Shown one piece after another: positions 1 through 7,054 of a DNA stretch of 42,974 nt. Position 1 is the stretch's first letter. Each line of letters begins with the position of its first letter. Origin of the DNA: Paenibacillus rhizophilus (GTDB lineage Bacteria > Bacillota > Bacilli > Paenibacillales > Paenibacillaceae); the NCBI RefSeq assembly GCF_003854965.1, contig NZ_RQPI01000024.1, forward strand, positions 1-42,974. The letters are read 5' to 3'. The notes under the pieces are model-generated. The model was not told the DNA's origin. It saw only the letters and a list, made by a program, of their open reading frames with translations, and did no database searches. The translations under genes and the position numbers were made by a program.

Positions 1-45
1 CAATGCATGGAGCTGACCAATACTAATCGGTCGAGGGCTTATCCA
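1..45 (+). rRNA. rrl: 23S rRNA, 3' end only
   Basis: The first ~45 bases match the conserved 3' terminus of bacterial 23S rRNA, including the segment reading gaccaatactaatcggtcga. The rest of the gene lies left of the window. It is followed by 5S rRNA and tRNAs on the same strand, the normal order of a Firmicutes rrn operon. The exact 3' end is uncertain by a few bases. Confidence 0.93.
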
Positions 46-170
46 AAAACACCCCAAAAAGTGAAGCGGAGGCTTCGAAGAGTATGCCGAATACTTTTCG
101 GGGACCCCGGAACTAAGGGGAGAACGCAAGTTTCGTTTCGGTTCCAGTTTTCAGGCGATCAAGCCTGCCG

Positions 171-287
171 TTTGGTGGCGATGGCGGAGGGGTTCCACGC
201 GTACCCATCCCGAACACGACCGTTAAGCCCTCCAGCGCCGATGGTACTTGGACCGAAGGGTCCTGGGAGAGTAGGACGCCGCCAAGC
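171..287 (+). rRNA. rrf: 5S rRNA
   Basis: About 117 nt with the 5S hallmarks: the 5' end TTTGGTGGCGATGGCGGAGG pairs with the 3' segment GCCGCCAAGC, and internal CCCATCCCGAACACG and GCGCCGATGGTA are present. It lies 125 bp after 23S and 62 bp before the first tRNA. End positions are good to a few bases. Confidence 0.95.
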
Positions 288-349
288 GGACAGTCATATA
301 TTTTCGTTGGGGTATTTTTTTGCCCGCAGCGTTTACATATTATCCAAGA

Positions 350-427
<78 letters not shown>

Positions 428-429
428 GG

Positions 430-502
430 TCCCTGATAGCTCAGTTGGTAGAGCACTCGACTGTTAATCGAGTTGTCACAGGTTCGAGTCCTGTTCGGGG
501 AG
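430..502 (+). tRNA. tRNA-Asn(GTT)
   Basis: A 73-nt cloverleaf. The acceptor TCCCTGA pairs with TCGGGGA and the anticodon is GTT (loop CTGTTAA). CCA is not encoded, so it needs the CCA-adding enzyme. It starts 4 bases after the Ile tRNA. Confidence 0.97.
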
Positions 503-574
503 TTACCTCTCCGGAAAGCAATAGATAGACAGCAATGTTTATTTACCTGCTTTCCGGGGTACCTTACATATCAT

Positions 575-663
575 GGAGAGGTGTCCGAGTTGGCCGAAGG
601 AGCACGATTGGAAATCGTGTAGGCGTCAAAAGCGTCTCGAGGGTTCGAATCCCTCTCTCTCCG
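575..663 (+). tRNA. tRNA-Ser(GGA)
   Basis: An 89-nt class II tRNA with a long variable arm. The acceptor GGAGAGG pairs with TCTCTCC, the anticodon is GGA in loop TTGGAAA, and the discriminator is G. CCA is not encoded. Confidence 0.96.
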
Positions 664-707
664 TTGGATTCTCGTCGGATGGGATAATGATGGTATATTT
701 TTAGCAT

Positions 708-782
708 GGCCCGTTGGTCAAGGGGTTAAGACACCTCCCTTTCACGGAGGTAACAGGGGTTCGAATCCCCTACGGGTCACCA
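708..782 (+). tRNA. tRNA-Glu(TTC)
   Basis: A 75-nt cloverleaf. The acceptor GGCCCGT pairs with ACGGGTC, the anticodon is TTC, and CCA is encoded. Confidence 0.97.
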
Positions 783-796
783 ACTACTTTTTATAT

Positions 797-872
797 GGAG
801 GCTTAGCTCAGCTGGGAGAGCATCTGCCTTACAAGCAGAGGGTCGGGGGTTCGATCCCCTCAGCCTCCACCA
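797..872 (+). tRNA. tRNA-Val(TAC)
   Basis: A 76-nt cloverleaf. The acceptor GGAGGCT pairs with AGCCTCC, the anticodon is TAC, and CCA is encoded. Confidence 0.97.
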
Positions 873-903
873 TGATACTACTAAAAAATACTTGTATTAC
901 TGA

Positions 904-983
<80 letters not shown>

Positions 984-1005
984 CTTCTTAGAGAAGAAGC
1001 CTCGT

Positions 1006-1082
1006 GGAACCGTGGTGTAGAGGCCTAACATGCCTGCCTGTCACGCAGGAGATCGCGGGTTCGAATCCCGTCGGTTCCGCCA
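1006..1082 (+). tRNA. tRNA-Asp(GTC)
   Basis: A 77-nt cloverleaf. The acceptor GGAACCG pairs with CGGTTCC, the anticodon is GTC in loop CTGTCAC, the discriminator is G, and CCA is encoded. Confidence 0.97.
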
Positions 1083-1130
1083 TTAATTTACCTATTCTTG
1101 AACAACCATTACACCGAATCATTTTAATAT

Positions 1131-1207
1131 GGCGGTCGTGGCGAAGGGGTTAACGCACCGGATTGTGGCTCCGGCATTCGTGGGTTCAAGTCCCATCGAT
1201 CGCCCCA
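1131..1207 (+). tRNA. tRNA-His(GTG)
   Basis: The acceptor GCGGTCG pairs with CGATCGC, preceded by the extra G-1 (base 1131) that faces C73, the histidine identity pair. The anticodon is GTG in loop TTGTGGC. CCA is encoded. Confidence 0.96.
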
Positions 1208-1234
1208 TTAATTTAAAAGTTTACGTATCGTTGT

Positions 1235-1309
1235 TGGGGATTAGCCAAGCGGTAAGGCAACGGACTTTGACTCCGTCACGCATAGGTTCGAATCCTATAT
1301 CCCCAGCCA
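1235..1309 (+). tRNA. tRNA-Gln(TTG)
   Basis: A 75-nt cloverleaf. The acceptor TGGGGAT pairs with ATCCCCA, the anticodon is TTG in loop CTTTGAC, and CCA is encoded. Confidence 0.97.
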
Positions 1310-1316
1310 TTTGTAC

Positions 1317-1392
1317 GAGCCATTAGCTCAGTTGGTAGAGCACCTGACTTTTAATCAGGGTGTCGAAGGTTCGAATCCTTCATGGCTCACCA
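1317..1392 (+). tRNA. tRNA-Lys(TTT)
   Basis: A 76-nt cloverleaf. The acceptor GAGCCAT pairs with ATGGCTC, the anticodon is TTT, and CCA is encoded. Confidence 0.97.
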
Positions 1393-1406
1393 TGTTTCAT
1401 TCTTTT

Positions 1407-1494
<88 letters not shown>

Positions 1495-1501
1495 TATTTT
1501 T

Positions 1502-1576
1502 GCGGACGTGGCTCAGCGGTAGAGCATCGCCTTGCCAAGGCGAGGGTCGCGGGTTCGATTCCCGTCGTCCGCTCCA
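1502..1576 (+). tRNA. tRNA-Gly(GCC)
   Basis: A 75-nt cloverleaf. The acceptor GCGGACG pairs with CGTCCGC, the anticodon is GCC, the discriminator is T, and CCA is encoded. Confidence 0.97.
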
Positions 1577-1582
1577 TATTTT

Positions 1583-1659
1583 GCGCCCTTAGCTCAGCTG
1601 GATAGAGCGTTTGACTACGAATCAAAAGGCCGGGAGTTCGAATCTCTCAGGGCGCGCCA
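1583..1659 (+). tRNA. tRNA-Arg(ACG)
   Basis: A 77-nt cloverleaf. The acceptor GCGCCCT pairs with AGGGCGC. The anticodon is ACG, whose A34 is normally deaminated to inosine. CCA is encoded. Confidence 0.97.
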
Positions 1660-1670
1660 TTTTATACTAA

Positions 1671-1744
1671 CGGGATGTAGCTCAGCTTGGTAGAGCACCT
1701 GGTTTGGGACCAGGGGGTCGCATGTTCGAATCGTGTCATCCCGA
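1671..1744 (+). tRNA. tRNA-Pro(TGG)
   Basis: A 74-nt cloverleaf. The acceptor CGGGATG pairs with CATCCCG, the anticodon is TGG in loop TTTGGGA, and the discriminator is A. CCA is not encoded. Confidence 0.96.
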
Positions 1745-1754
1745 TTTTACACCT

Positions 1755-1825
1755 GCGGGTGTAGTTCAATGGTAGAACTTCAGCCTTCCAAGCTGATAGC
1801 GTGGGTTCGATTCCCATCACCCGCT
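1755..1825 (+). tRNA. tRNA-Gly(TCC)
   Basis: A 71-nt cloverleaf. The acceptor GCGGGTG pairs with CACCCGC, the anticodon is TCC, and the discriminator is T. CCA is not encoded. It is the last tRNA; a terminator follows 12 bases later. Confidence 0.96.
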
Positions 1826-1836
1826 TACTGCGTCAT

Positions 1837-1867
1837 AAAGACTTCTGCGCTGCAGAGGTCTTTTTTT
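1837..1867 (+). terminator. Terminator of the rRNA-tRNA operon
   Basis: A 12-bp stem (AAAGACTTCTGC with GCAGAGGTCTTT, one G-T pair) with a 3-base loop, followed by a T run. It ends the rrn/tRNA transcript. Confidence 0.93.
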
Positions 1868-1896
1868 GTTATACATATCCGCATCGACAGTTGTTC

Positions 1897-2097
1897 TTAT
1901 ACGGCTTTAGATTTGCCGGGCGATTCTGTGTTCGTTTCCGGGCGGGGAGCCGTTGTTTCTTCAAGGGGAACTGCTTCTTCCACGCTTCTCAGCTTCTTCA
2001 GAATGTCATACACACTCGTAATTTCCGTGGTGTCAATAATGATCTCTTTGCTATACGATGCTCCGGGCACTTTAAAACGCCAACGTTTATTTTCCAT
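1897..2097 (-). CDS. Small conserved-looking protein of unknown function
   Basis: A 66-aa protein starting MENKRWRF. I do not recognise a family. It is highly charged with no membrane segment; the middle (DTTEITSVYDILKKL) could form strand plus helix, and the C-terminus is Pro/Thr/Glu-rich and probably disordered. The start was placed at 2097 because GAGGAG lies 9 bases upstream of this ATG; upstream in-frame ATGs (to 2142) have no ribosome binding site. It converges on the tRNA terminator and is divergent from the LysR gene, so it could be that regulator's target, though nothing in the sequence proves this. Confidence 0.6.
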   Translation of the reverse strand: MENKRWRFKVPGASYSKEIIIDTTEITSVYDILKKLRSVEEAVPLEETTAPRPETNTESPGKSKAV

Positions 2098-2229
2098 GGG
2101 TTTTTGCTCCTCTTCAATGGATTTCTTTTGTAATTCCATCATAATGGGAGAGATGAATCATGTATAATGAAGGGAAATGATGGAGGACATCACTGTGGCT
2201 GATAGCTAAAAAGAGGGGAGCGTACCGGG

Positions 2230-3129
2230 ATGGATATTGGTCTTCTGAAGGTTTTTATGGCGGTCGCCGAGGAAGGGAGCATTTCAAAAGCGGCTCAAAC
2301 TCTTAACTATGTACAATCGAATGTAACGGCAAGAGTTCAGCAGCTGGAGCAGGAGCTGAAGACTCCACTCTTTTACCGGCACAGCCGGGGGATCACGCTG
2401 ACTTCGGCGGGTCAGACCCTTATGACGTATACCGAGAAGATTTTAAACCTGCTGGAGGAAGCGGAGAAAGCAGTTCTGGATTCGCCAATTCCCAAGGGCT
2501 CCATTACGATTGGCTCCGATACGACGGCGGCCATACGCTTGCCCTCTATTTTATCCACCTATCGCGGCAAATTTCCTGAGGTCGAAGTCCATTTGGAAAT
2601 CGGATTAACCGATCATCTCATCAATGCCGTACTGCAGTATTCCGTTAACGGAGCCTTTGTGGATGGGCCGGTCGAGCATCCGGACATTATTCAGGAGCTT
2701 ATCATTAACGAGCGTTTGGGTCTGATCATACCGGAAACGATGGATTTTCGCGGGCTCCGAACCATTCAGGACAGGACACTTCTGATCTTAAACCCAGACT
2801 GCATGTATCGGCTGCAATTGGAAGAGTGGCTCCGGGACGAAGGCTTTCGTCTAGCCAAAGTCATGCAGTTCGGAACGATGGAAGGGCTGCTTGGCTGTGT
2901 AAAAGCGGGGATCGGCTATGCGGTGCTGCCTGTCTCTTATTATAATAGGCTGAATGTCAAGGACGGCATCCGGTGCTATCCTTTTCCGGAGAGGTATCGG
3001 GAAGTTCCGACGGTTTTTATTCGGCGGCGCGATCTGTATATGACGAGCGCCTTTCATAAATTTATCGAGGAGCTAAAGGAGCATCTGCCGGAGGGGCTGA
3101 CGTGCGGAGTCGAGGCTTCGGAATCTTAG
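2230..3129 (+). CDS. LysR-family transcriptional regulator
   Basis: A 299-aa protein of the usual LysR length. Residues ~1-60 are the winged helix-turn-helix (LLKVFMAVAEEGSISKAAQ, then QSNVTARVQQLEQELKTPLFYR), followed by a linker helix. Residues ~90-295 are the periplasmic-binding-protein-like effector domain (GSITIGSDTTAA onward). The start ATG is preceded by AGGGGAG. The divergent small gene at 1897-2097 begins 132 bp away, the geometry in which LysR proteins often control their neighbour. The effector and target cannot be read from sequence. The family is confident. Confidence 0.92.
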   Translation: MDIGLLKVFMAVAEEGSISKAAQTLNYVQSNVTARVQQLEQELKTPLFYRHSRGITLTSAGQTLMTYTEKILNLLEEAEKAVLDSPIPKGSITIGSDTTAAIRLPSILSTYRGKFPEVEVHLEIGLTDHLINAVLQYSVNGAFVDGPVEHPDIIQELIINERLGLIIPETMDFRGLRTIQDRTLLILNPDCMYRLQLEEWLRDEGFRLAKVMQFGTMEGLLGCVKAGIGYAVLPVSYYNRLNVKDGIRCYPFPERYREVPTVFIRRRDLYMTSAFHKFIEELKEHLPEGLTCGVEASES

Positions 3130-3139
3130 GAATAAATCC

Positions 3140-3184
3140 GAAATCAACCGGGTCGAAACCAACCGGATCGAAACCAACCGGTCT
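3140..3184. repeat. Three 15-bp tandem repeats
   Basis: Three consecutive 15-mers of consensus GAAACCAACCGGATC (3140-3154, 3155-3169, 3170-3184) with few mismatches, starting 11 bases after the LysR stop codon. No gene overlaps them. Confidence 0.85.
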
Positions 3185-3188
3185 CATA

Positions 3189-3290
3189 TAGCAAGAGGCT
3201 GTCCCAAAAGTGTTCGGAGTAGATTGAAGCAACCCAAAAATGACCTCAAAATCCACAGTCATGTGGAAGATGAGGTCATTTTTTGTAGCC
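3189..3290. mobile_element. Possible insertion-sequence end (remnant)
   Basis: The stretch starting AGAGGCTGTCCCAAAAG resembles the terminal inverted repeat of a family of Firmicutes insertion sequences (recognised from memory, not confirmed). Read on the minus strand, the adjoining ~80 bases look like the 3' tail of such an element with its terminator. There is no transposase and no partner repeat in the window, so at most this is a solo end. It could instead be an ordinary terminator region. Confidence 0.3.
3234..3286. terminator. Bidirectional intrinsic terminator
   Basis: The outer stem AAAAATGACCTCA/TGAGGTCATTTTT encloses an inner CCACA-GTCA-TGTGG hairpin, with A and T runs flanking. 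It lies between the convergent LysR gene (+) and the secreted-protein gene (-) and can serve both. Confidence 0.8.
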
Positions 3291-3388
3291 CAAATTAGTT
3301 TAAAGTGGGGGGCCGTTTACGGACCTGCATATACGATGGTGTGAGAGGACGGGGACATGCCGCCCCCTCCCATACGATCGTTTACTGC

Positions 3389-5176
3389 TTATTTTACGAC
3401 AATGGTGAAGCTGACAATGGCGGCCAGGTCGGCCAAAGGAACGCTCCGCGGCGGATTATACAGCGTTACGGTGTAGCTGCCTTTCCCCTTGTCCGGCTTG
3501 ATTCGGTATGAGAAATGGCCATCCTTGGCTACCGGAAAGCTAACCGCCTTGCTTTCTCTGCCGTTAACCGGACGAAGAGTGAGCCTCAAGGAAGAGATTC
3601 CTTTGCCGCTGCCTTGTATGACGCCGCTTAAATCGACATAGGAGGAAGTCTCGGCGTAGCCCGCCGGCCAGTCGGTCCCGTCACTTGAGGTCAGCTTCGG
3701 ATTAAGGGTCAAGGAGTCATAGTACGGAAGGCCGCTGTAGCGGAAAGGAATATCGGCCGCGGTTAACGCGGAATTGACCGGAATCGAGTTGATGATGCGT
3801 CCGGTTATAGAGTCACGGTATACGAATTCATTTTCCCCGGGTAGAAGAGGTATGCTGACCTGGTATATGCTATATTTTCGCCCGTTATAGCCTTGAGGAG
3901 GCTTGCTCTGTTGATAGCTGTATGAACCAAATGAGCCAATCCGGCTGCTTTCATAGGAAAAGTTGCCGGTTCCTAAAACGGACACGGAGAGAGTAGCGCT
4001 GGATCCCTTAAGGGGCCGGTTGTTCGTAAACCAAGTGCTGTATTGGATTTTGCCCGCCTTAGCCGCAGAATTATAGCTGAACGTAAGCCCCAGATACTCA
4101 TGCAAAAAATTGAGCGGCAGCAGCGTAACGCCGTTTTGCCTGCGGACTTTGATCGTGGCGATTTTTTGGCTTCCTTTAAAAACTTGGCCGGTTTTTAAAT
4201 TAAGCTTAAGCTGATTGTAGTATCCATTCTCCGAAAAATACACGGCATTCTCTGACGGGACGGTCTGCATATGGCCTTGAATAAATGCAATGGCATCTTT
4301 TAAAGGAAAATAAGGATTTCCACTCACAAGGATGGGGGCGCTGCTTAGGACAATGCGCTTATTTTCCCGGGGCAGAAAAGCGGATGTACGGCCAAGCTGC
4401 CAATTCAGTTCCATGCCGAGGGGGAGCAGCACCACATCCGCCTGATTCAGCAGATTAATGACCGGCCGGAAGCTGTAGAGTACCGACACAAAATCAGTCA
4501 GGGTGGTATGGCTTACCAACGTGTAGCCCGTCTTGCCGCCATAAGACCAATAAGCGGAGTAAACGGCGCTGCTGCCGGTGCCCGATACGTTAATGATGCC
4601 TTTTGAATCAGCGGACAAAGGCGTCGCGAACTTCGCGGCTTGGGAGAAGGCCTGAACAAGCTGACGCTTGCGGTTCTCCGTTCCTGCTGCGGCGGAATCG
4701 GCATACATCGCCCAACCGTTCTTTGCAAGCAGAAGGGTATCTCCATGCGGAAATGACGATTGGGCCGCTCCGGCCGAAGCTTCCATCAAGACGTCGCCCG
4801 GTTTCCTGGCAGGCGATGCCGTACCGGGCAGGCTGCTGGCGGCGGCAAGAACCTTGTCTGTTGTGAAAAGCTGGATGGCATAGCCCTCCTGTGTCAAGCG
4901 GCTTGAAATGCCGTAGTACAACTGGCCGGAATCCGGCAGGCGGGTGGGGAGATAGGCGGTCACGGGACTGGATTTGTACAGTTCATTTGCTAACGTTTCC
5001 CAGATGCTGCGGTACCCGAAGCCGGGGTCCAGCACGACTTGTTCGACGGTTGAGCTAGACGTTTCTTCTGCGGCTGCGCTTCTCCCTGCGCAAGGAATCA
5101 GGCTGGCGACAAGAAACACAAGAAGGAACGCGGCGGTCCATTTGAAAGCGGGTTTGCTCCCATAAACGCTGTTCAC
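3389..5176 (-). CDS. Secreted protein with a copper-amine-oxidase-N-like stalk domain, function unknown
   Basis: A 595-aa protein. Residues 1-36 are a signal peptide (basic start, hydrophobic core ending IPCAGRSAAAE). Residues ~40-270 are a globular region I cannot assign. Residues ~285-385 (YFPLKDAIAFIQGH through LLPLNFLHEYLGLTFSYN) resemble the stalk domain PF07833 common in paenibacilli. The C-terminal ~200 residues look like beta-rich Ig/Ca-beta-type folds, ending in an RSVPLADLAAIVSFTIVV segment. The start is GTG at 5176 with a perfect AAGGAGG 9 bases upstream; the nearby ATG is worse placed. Single-gene unit, exported. No catalytic motif recognised. Confidence 0.85.
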   Translation of the reverse strand: MNSVYGSKPAFKWTAAFLLVFLVASLIPCAGRSAAAEETSSSTVEQVVLDPGFGYRSIWETLANELYKSSPVTAYLPTRLPDSGQLYYGISSRLTQEGYAIQLFTTDKVLAAASSLPGTASPARKPGDVLMEASAGAAQSSFPHGDTLLLAKNGWAMYADSAAAGTENRKRQLVQAFSQAAKFATPLSADSKGIINVSGTGSSAVYSAYWSYGGKTGYTLVSHTTLTDFVSVLYSFRPVINLLNQADVVLLPLGMELNWQLGRTSAFLPRENKRIVLSSAPILVSGNPYFPLKDAIAFIQGHMQTVPSENAVYFSENGYYNQLKLNLKTGQVFKGSQKIATIKVRRQNGVTLLPLNFLHEYLGLTFSYNSAAKAGKIQYSTWFTNNRPLKGSSATLSVSVLGTGNFSYESSRIGSFGSYSYQQSKPPQGYNGRKYSIYQVSIPLLPGENEFVYRDSITGRIINSIPVNSALTAADIPFRYSGLPYYDSLTLNPKLTSSDGTDWPAGYAETSSYVDLSGVIQGSGKGISSLRLTLRPVNGRESKAVSFPVAKDGHFSYRIKPDKGKGSYTVTLYNPPRSVPLADLAAIVSFTIVVK

Positions 5177-5285
5177 TGTTTGGTACCTCCTTAGGCGGTT
5201 ATTTGTCTTTTAATAAGCAGAGGCTCAATAAATAGACGCGATTAATTTCCAAAAGTTTCAAATTTTCTTGGGGAGTCGGTATTTT

Positions 5286-5330
5286 TGGAAAAACGCATAA
5301 AGCCCCGAACCGTTTGGTTCGGGGCTTTCC
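5286..5330 (-). terminator. Terminator downstream of katA
   Basis: A 13-bp perfect stem (AAAGCCCCGAACC with GGTTCGGGGCTTT, 4-base loop) 55 bp after the katA stop, with a T-rich tract on the minus strand. Confidence 0.88.
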
Positions 5331-5382
5331 TAAAGAGATATGAACGTCTGGAGGCAGCTTCTATTCGAGACCGTGGCGGGGC

Positions 5383-6840
5383 TTACACCTGATCCGCTAC
5401 AGACAATCCGAGTCCTTCGGCGATCCGGGTGCCGAATTCCGGATCGGCTTTATAGAAATGGCCGATTTGGCGCAGCTTGATGTCGTCTCTCTCCACCGGC
5501 TTCATGGCGTCAACAATATTGCGCACAAGGCGGGCGCGCTCATCTTCACTCAGCAGGCGGTACAGATCGCCCGGCTGGGTATAGTGGTCGTTATGATCAT
5601 AAGCGACACTGGCGGCTTGCCCGGAAACCTCGAACGGGGAAATTCTATGCTCCGGCGACTCCTTCGGTCCGCCGAGGCTGTTCGGCTCGTAGTACACGGA
5701 GGATCCGCCGTTGTCGCCGTAGGCCATCGCGCCGTCGCGCTGGTTATTGTGCACCGGGCACTGCGGACGATTGATCGGGAGCTGATTATGGTTCGGGCCT
5801 ACGCGGTATCGGTGGGCGTCGGCATAGGCGAATAGACGGCCCTGGAGCATTTTGTCGGGAGAAGCCTCGATTCCCGGAACGAAGGAGCCTGGGGAGAAGG
5901 TGGCCTGCTCCACTTCGGCAAAATAATTGTCCGGATTGCGGTCGAGGACCATGCGGCCGACTTCGATCAGCGGATAATCTTGTTGCGACCAGACTTTGGT
6001 GACGTCAAACGGATCGAACCGGTACGTATCCGCATCTTCGATCGGCATAATCTGCACGTACAGCTTCCATGCTGGAAAATCGCCGTTTGCGATTGCGTTG
6101 AACAAGTCCTCCGTATGGTAATCCGGATGTTCGCCGGCGATTCTGGCCGCCACATCCACGTCCATGTTCTGAACGCCCTGCTCGGTTTTGAAATGGTATT
6201 TTACCCAAACGGCCTGGCCTTCCGCATTGACCCATTTAAAGGTATGACTGCCGAAGCCGTGCATGTGGCGCAGCGTCGCCGGAATACCGCGGTCGGACAT
6301 CAGAATGCTGACTTGATGCAATGACTCGGGAGAAAGGGACCAGAAATCCCAGACGGCGGTCGGATTTTTCAGATGGGTCTGCGGGTGGCGTTTCTGCGTA
6401 TGGATAAAGTCTGGGAACTTGATGGCGTCGCGTATGAAGAAGACGGGGGTATTATTGCCGACGAGATCATAATTGCCTTCCTCGGTATAGAACTTGACGG
6501 CAAAGCCGCGCGGATCGCGGACCGTATCGGCCGAGCCCAGCTCGCCGGCAACGGTGGAGAAACGGATGAACATGGGCGTGCGCTTGCCGACTTGCGACAA
6601 GAAGGCCGCTTTCGTATATTGGGAAATATCCCGGGTGACTTCAAAATAACCGTGAGCTCCGGCGCCTTTGGCATGAACGACGCGTTCCGGGATGCGCTCT
6701 CTGTTGAAGTGGGCCAGCTTTTCCAGCAGGTGGACGTCTTGGATCAAAGTCGGGCCTCGCGAGCCGGCGGTCAGCGAATTTTGGTTGTCTCCTACCGGAG
6801 CGCCCCAGCTGGTCGTTAGGTGTTTAGGGTTTGAACTCAT
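5383..6840 (-). CDS. katA: Monofunctional haem catalase (small-subunit)
   Basis: A 485-aa catalase that dismutates hydrogen peroxide to water and oxygen; cytosolic, haem-containing. Catalytic His56 lies in RVVHAKGAGAHG, the distal Asn is at ~129 in VGNNTPVFF, and the haem-ligating Tyr339 is in RLFAYADAHRYR. The length fits small-subunit clade 3 catalases such as Bacillus subtilis KatA. The start ATG has GAGGTGA 7 bases upstream. A PerR-like operator overlaps the -10 region, so peroxide induction through PerR is expected. It is monocistronic, with its own terminator. Confidence 0.97.
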   Translation of the reverse strand: MSSNPKHLTTSWGAPVGDNQNSLTAGSRGPTLIQDVHLLEKLAHFNRERIPERVVHAKGAGAHGYFEVTRDISQYTKAAFLSQVGKRTPMFIRFSTVAGELGSADTVRDPRGFAVKFYTEEGNYDLVGNNTPVFFIRDAIKFPDFIHTQKRHPQTHLKNPTAVWDFWSLSPESLHQVSILMSDRGIPATLRHMHGFGSHTFKWVNAEGQAVWVKYHFKTEQGVQNMDVDVAARIAGEHPDYHTEDLFNAIANGDFPAWKLYVQIMPIEDADTYRFDPFDVTKVWSQQDYPLIEVGRMVLDRNPDNYFAEVEQATFSPGSFVPGIEASPDKMLQGRLFAYADAHRYRVGPNHNQLPINRPQCPVHNNQRDGAMAYGDNGGSSVYYEPNSLGGPKESPEHRISPFEVSGQAASVAYDHNDHYTQPGDLYRLLSEDERARLVRNIVDAMKPVERDDIKLRQIGHFYKADPEFGTRIAEGLGLSVADQV

Positions 6841-6870
6841 GCAAAAATCACCTCATAGGATTTAGATTTA

Positions 6871-6909
6871 GTATAAGTATTATAATAGCTTTATTTTTTA
6901 AAAAATCAA
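6871..6909 (-). promoter_or_regulatory. katA promoter with PerR box
   Basis: Bases 6871-6885 read GTATAAGTATTATAA, matching 13 of the 14 defined positions minus one (12/14) of the Bacillus PerR box TTATAATNATTATAA; the right half-site is perfect. On the minus strand it overlaps -10 candidates TATAAT or TATTAT, with TTGATT (6909-6904) as -35 at a 16-19-bp spacing. Repression by metal-bound PerR and relief by peroxide follow from known katA regulation. Confidence 0.8.
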
Positions 6910-6986
6910 TCCTTATTTATAATAATTTTAATTAATGAACGAGATAGGGAAAGAAATGGATAAAGGCCGTGACAAGAAGACACAGC

Positions 6987-7012
6987 AAAAACCGCCCGCT
7001 GGCGCGGACGGT
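6987..7012 (-). terminator. Terminator downstream of glgP
   Basis: On the minus strand the stem ACCGTCCGC/GCGGGCGGT (one G-T pair, 4-base loop) is followed by TTTTG, 42 bp after the glgP stop codon. Confidence 0.75.
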
Positions 7013-7054
7013 GGGGAAAGTAAAGGATAGGATGAATCGGGATTAACCCGATGG

